Program-made: the position numbers and the translations under genes
Origin: Myxococcales bacterium
GTDB taxonomy: Bacteria; Myxococcota; Myxococcia; Myxococcales; Anaeromyxobacteraceae
NCBI GenBank assembly: GCA_021848865.1
Contig: JAJZTO010000084.1
Coordinates: 1-9,413 of the forward strand
Length of the DNA: 9,413 bases
Reading direction: 5' to 3'
Shown here: positions 7,068 to 9,413 of the stretch, piece by piece
Position numbering within the stretch: position 1 is the first letter of the stretch
How the letters are laid out: every line of letters begins with the position of its first letter
Notes under the pieces: model-generated
What the model saw: the letters and a program-made list of their open reading frames with translations, nothing else
Database searches by the model: none
Told to the model about the DNA's origin: nothing

Positions 7068-8912
7068 CTACCAGGTGTCCAGGAAGGTGCGGCGGCGCCC
7101 CGGCGCCGCCGGCGGCGCGGACCGCAGCGCCCGCAGCACCCAGGCGCGGGTCTCGGCCGGGTCGATGACCGCGTCGATCTCCGCGTGGGAGGCGACGTTC
7201 AGGGCGCTGCCCCGCTCCCGCTCCGCCCGGACCATCTCGCGGAAGCGGGCCTCCCGCGCCGCCTCGTCGGCGATGGCGGCCAGCTCCTTGCGGTAGCCGA
7301 GCCGCACCGCCCCCTCGATGCCCATGGCGCCGAACTCGCCGGTGGGCCAGGCCACGGTGAGGAGCGGGGCGTGGAAGCCGCCGCCGGTCAGGGCCTGCGC
7401 CCCCAGGCCGAAGCCCTTGCGCAGGACCACCGCGATCAGGGGGACGGAGAGGCTGGCGGCGGTGACGAACATCCGGCTGGCGTGGCGGACGTGGGCGCGG
7501 GCCTCGACCTCCGGCCCCACCAGGAAGCCGGGGGTGTCGCAGAGGGAGAGGATGGGCAGGCCGAAGGCGTCGCAGAGCTGCATGAAGCGCGAGGCCTTGT
7601 CGGCCGCGTCCGGGTCGATGGCGCCGGCGAGCTGGCGGGGGTCGCTCGCCATCACCCCCACCGGCCGCCCCTCCAGCCGGGCCAGGGCGGTGGCGACGGC
7701 CCCGCCGAACCCGGGGCGCAGCTCGAGCACCGAGCCCTCGTCGAAGAGGCCGGCCCAGGCGGCGCGCACGTCGTAGGGGCGCAGCCGGTTCTCCGGCACC
7801 ACCTCCCGCAGCGGGCGCGGGTCGGGGGCGCGCCACTCCGGCAGCGTCCCCTGGAAGAAGCCGAGGAGGCGGCGCGCCGCCGCCACCGCCGCGGCCTCGT
7901 CCTCCACCACCACGTCCACCACGCCGTTGGCGGCCTGCACCGCGGTGGGGCCGACCTCCTCCGGCCGGAAGGTGCCGAGCCCGCCCCCCTCGATCATCGC
8001 CGGCCCGCCCATGCCGATGCTGGAGTCGCGGGTGGCGACGATGAGGTCGCTCGAGCCCAGCAGGGCCGCGTTGCCGGCGAAGCAGTGGCCCGCCACCACC
8101 CCCACCCGCGGCACCAGCCCGCTGAGCCGGGCGTAGCTCGCGAAGGTGGGGACGTCGAGGGCGCTGGCCCAGAGCGCGTCGGTGTCGCCGGGCCGGCCGC
8201 CGCCCCCCTCGGCGAAGAGCACCACCGGGAGGTGGAACCGCTCCGCCAGCCCCAGCATGCGGTCGGTCTTCTTGTGGTTGGTGGCCCCCTGGGTGCCGGC
8301 GAGCACGGTGTAGTCGTAGGCCAGCACCAGGCAGCGGGCCCGCTCCGGCCCGAAGGCGGCGGCGTTGACGGTGCCGATGCCGGCCACCAGGCCGTCGGCG
8401 GGCGTGTCGCGGACCAGCTCCGCCAGCGGGCGGCGGCGGCGCTGGGCGGCGATGGCCAGCGCCCCGTACTCCTGGAAGCTGCCCGGGTCGCAGAGGTCGG
8501 CCACGTTGCGGCGGGCGGTGCGCCGCCCCCGGGCGGTGCGGCGGGCCACCGCCTCGGGGCGGGCCTCGTCGCGGGTGAAGGCGTGGCGCTCCAGCACGGT
8601 GCGCAGGTCGTCGCGGACGCGGTCCGGGTCGGGCGCCGCCGGCCCGGGCGCCGGCGCCTCCCCGCCCTCCCCGGGCTCGATCTCCAGGATGGCCTGCCCC
8701 TCCTCCCCGACGTCGCCGGGCCGGGCCAGGAGCGCCGCCACCACGCCGCCGCAGGGGGCGAGGACCACCTGCTCCATCTTCATCACCTCGAGGGCGCCGA
8801 GCTGCTGGTTCGGGCGCACCCGGTCGCCCACCGCCACGTCGAGGGCCGAGAGCTGCCCGGCCATGTCGGCGCGCACCGCGCGCCGCGCGCGCCCGCCCGT
8901 GCCCCCGCTCAT
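7068..8912 (-). CDS. Biotin carboxyl carrier-carboxyltransferase fusion (acyl-CoA carboxylase subunit)
   Basis: 614-residue protein. Residues about 11-80 form a biotinyl domain with EVMKME; K45 is the expected biotinylation site. A Gly/Pro/Ala linker (80-97) leads to a full carboxyltransferase: N-terminal lobe about 100-370 (NHKKTDRM at 212-219, EGGGGRPGDTD at 235-245, GMGGPAMIEGG at 300-310) and C-terminal lobe about 375-595 (CDTPGF at 458-463, RKGFGLGAQALTG at 498-510, TGEFGAMGIEG at 524-534). It should move CO2 from carboxybiotin to an acyl-CoA. The sequence resembles the C-terminal half of single-chain long-chain acyl-CoA carboxylases more than ordinary AccD/PccB subunits, which lack the biotinyl domain. 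The biotin carboxylase half is absent here and must be encoded elsewhere. The ATG at 8912 overlaps the SDR stop (ATGA) and has GAGGGG with 5-nt spacing, so translation is probably coupled. Substrate uncertain: acetyl-, propionyl-, methylcrotonyl- or longer acyl-CoA. Confidence 0.9.
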   Translation of the reverse strand: MSGGTGGRARRAVRADMAGQLSALDVAVGDRVRPNQQLGALEVMKMEQVVLAPCGGVVAALLARPGDVGEEGQAILEIEPGEGGEAPAPGPAAPDPDRVRDDLRTVLERHAFTRDEARPEAVARRTARGRRTARRNVADLCDPGSFQEYGALAIAAQRRRRPLAELVRDTPADGLVAGIGTVNAAAFGPERARCLVLAYDYTVLAGTQGATNHKKTDRMLGLAERFHLPVVLFAEGGGGRPGDTDALWASALDVPTFASYARLSGLVPRVGVVAGHCFAGNAALLGSSDLIVATRDSSIGMGGPAMIEGGGLGTFRPEEVGPTAVQAANGVVDVVVEDEAAAVAAARRLLGFFQGTLPEWRAPDPRPLREVVPENRLRPYDVRAAWAGLFDEGSVLELRPGFGGAVATALARLEGRPVGVMASDPRQLAGAIDPDAADKASRFMQLCDAFGLPILSLCDTPGFLVGPEVEARAHVRHASRMFVTAASLSVPLIAVVLRKGFGLGAQALTGGGFHAPLLTVAWPTGEFGAMGIEGAVRLGYRKELAAIADEAAREARFREMVRAERERGSALNVASHAEIDAVIDPAETRAWVLRALRSAPPAAPGRRRTFLDTW

Positions 8913-9413
8913 TCCGGCCCCTCGCCGGCGCGCTTCCGGGAGAAGTAGGCGCGCAGCTTCCGGTGCTGCGCCCCCACCGCCGCCCGGTAGAGGCGCCGCG
9001 GCAGCAGCCGCTTGAGCAGCCAGGCCCGGCGGCCGGCCGGGTGCGGCAGCACGTGGAAGTCGCCGCGCTCCACCGCGCCGAAGACCTGGTCGGCGATCTG
9101 GGCGGCGCTGACCGGCGAGCGGGCGAAGAGCCCCTCCATGGCGGCCCGCAGCCCGGGGCTCTGCGTCCGCAGCGACTCGCCCAGCCGCGTCCGGAAGAAG
9201 CCGGGGCAGACCACGGTGACGCCGATGCCGTCGTCCTCCAGCTCGTTCTGCAGCGTCTCGGAGAGCGAGACCACCGCCGCCTTGGAGGCGTTGTAGCTGG
9301 CCATCAGCGGCACGTCGAGCAGGCCGGCCATCGAGGCCACGTTGACGAACCAGCCGTGCCCCTGGCGCCGGAAGAGCGGGGTGAAGGCCCGGCAGCCGCG
9401 CACCACGCCCAGC
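8909..9413 (-). CDS. Short-chain dehydrogenase/reductase (5' part cut by window edge)
   Basis: 167 C-terminal residues of a classical SDR oxidoreductase are visible; the frame is open to the right edge. The Rossmann glycine motif and the NAD(P)-binding N-terminus lie outside, so cofactor preference cannot be read. The catalytic site is present: Ser in NVASMAG (visible residue 27), then Y-N-A-S-K (Tyr 40, Lys 44), with the usual 13-residue Ser-Tyr distance, followed by VTVVCPGFFRTRL, the typical PG motif after strand 6. The C-terminus is basic (LLPRRLYRAAVGAQHRKLRAYFSRKR), a feature of some lipid-associated SDRs. Two adjacent GTG codons at 9406-9401 are internal, because the preceding visible residues (LG) continue the helix common to the family. 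It is the first visible gene of the leftward operon, and its stop overlaps the next start. A role as hydroxyacyl-CoA or alcohol dehydrogenase in the pathway is inference. Confidence 0.88.
   Translation of the reverse strand, partial: LGVVRGCRAFTPLFRRQGHGWFVNVASMAGLLDVPLMASYNASKAAVVSLSETLQNELEDDGIGVTVVCPGFFRTRLGESLRTQSPGLRAAMEGLFARSPVSAAQIADQVFGAVERGDFHVLPHPAGRRAWLLKRLLPRRLYRAAVGAQHRKLRAYFSRKRAGEGPE

Noticed and set aside
7068..8912. Lipoyl rather than biotinyl domain at the N-terminus of the carboxyltransferase
   Set aside because: The modified lysine lies in EVMKM, typical of biotin carriers; lipoyl domains usually have DKA or similar, and the fused domain is a biotin-dependent carboxyltransferase.
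7035..8948. Long plus-strand open frame opposite the carboxyltransferase
   Set aside because: Same reason: repetitive Gly/Ala/Arg/His product, no motif, and a conserved carboxylase on the other strand.
9401..9406. GTG codons as the start of the SDR gene
   Set aside because: The frame is open further right, and a start here would delete the whole cofactor-binding half of the enzyme. The gene is simply cut by the window edge.

Overview
This window is very GC-rich DNA, and every gene uses G or C almost exclusively at third codon positions. It holds two halves: a signal-transduction block (about 1-5150) and a fatty acyl-CoA metabolism operon (about 5430-9413). The base composition, the density of phosphotransfer proteins, the sigma-54 activator and the PilZ-receiver protein together suggest a delta-proteobacterium/Myxococcota of the Anaeromyxobacter kind. 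That assignment is inferred from gene style, not from a marker gene.

Layout. (1) Minus strand, running off the left edge: a hybrid sensory histidine kinase (receiver - degenerate receiver - GAF - PAS - HisKA), cut just after its H-box histidine. (2) A 344-bp divergent intergenic region with candidate promoters facing left, a short dyad and one doubtful small ORF. (3) Plus strand, 2160-3662: a complete NtrC-type sigma-54-dependent response regulator. (4) Minus strand, 3693-5147, convergent with it: a 484-aa protein with two PilZ-like domains followed by a C-terminal receiver. (5) A 281-bp gap holding a terminator-like hairpin for the operon to the right, a 17-bp perfect dyad and a GG-N10-GC element directly before the PilZ-receiver start. 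(6) Minus strand operon, transcribed right to left: a short-chain dehydrogenase (5' end cut by the right edge), a biotin-carrier/carboxyltransferase fusion (ATGA overlap with the SDR) and an AMP-forming acyl-CoA synthetase (31-bp gap).

How the genes may work together. In the left half, a kinase with its own receivers lies divergent to a sigma-54 response regulator, and next to that is a receiver protein whose output is probably c-di-GMP binding. The most interesting reading is a small regulatory circuit in which the sigma-54 activator drives the PilZ-receiver gene through a -24/-12 promoter (5161-5177) and an upstream dyad (5256-5272), and the kinase feeds one or both receivers. The distances fit a classical enhancer arrangement, but this is inference from sequence pattern. 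In the right half, the synthetase would activate a carboxylic acid to its CoA thioester, the BCCP-CT protein would carboxylate an acyl-CoA together with a biotin carboxylase not seen here, and the SDR would perform an NAD(P)-dependent redox step. The exact substrate cannot be read from the sequence.

No tRNA, rRNA, CRISPR array, insertion sequence or phage signal was seen. Apart from two protein-coding novelties of domain arrangement (tandem PilZ plus C-terminal receiver, and BCCP fused to the N-terminus of CT), the gene content is ordinary for a myxobacterial chromosome.
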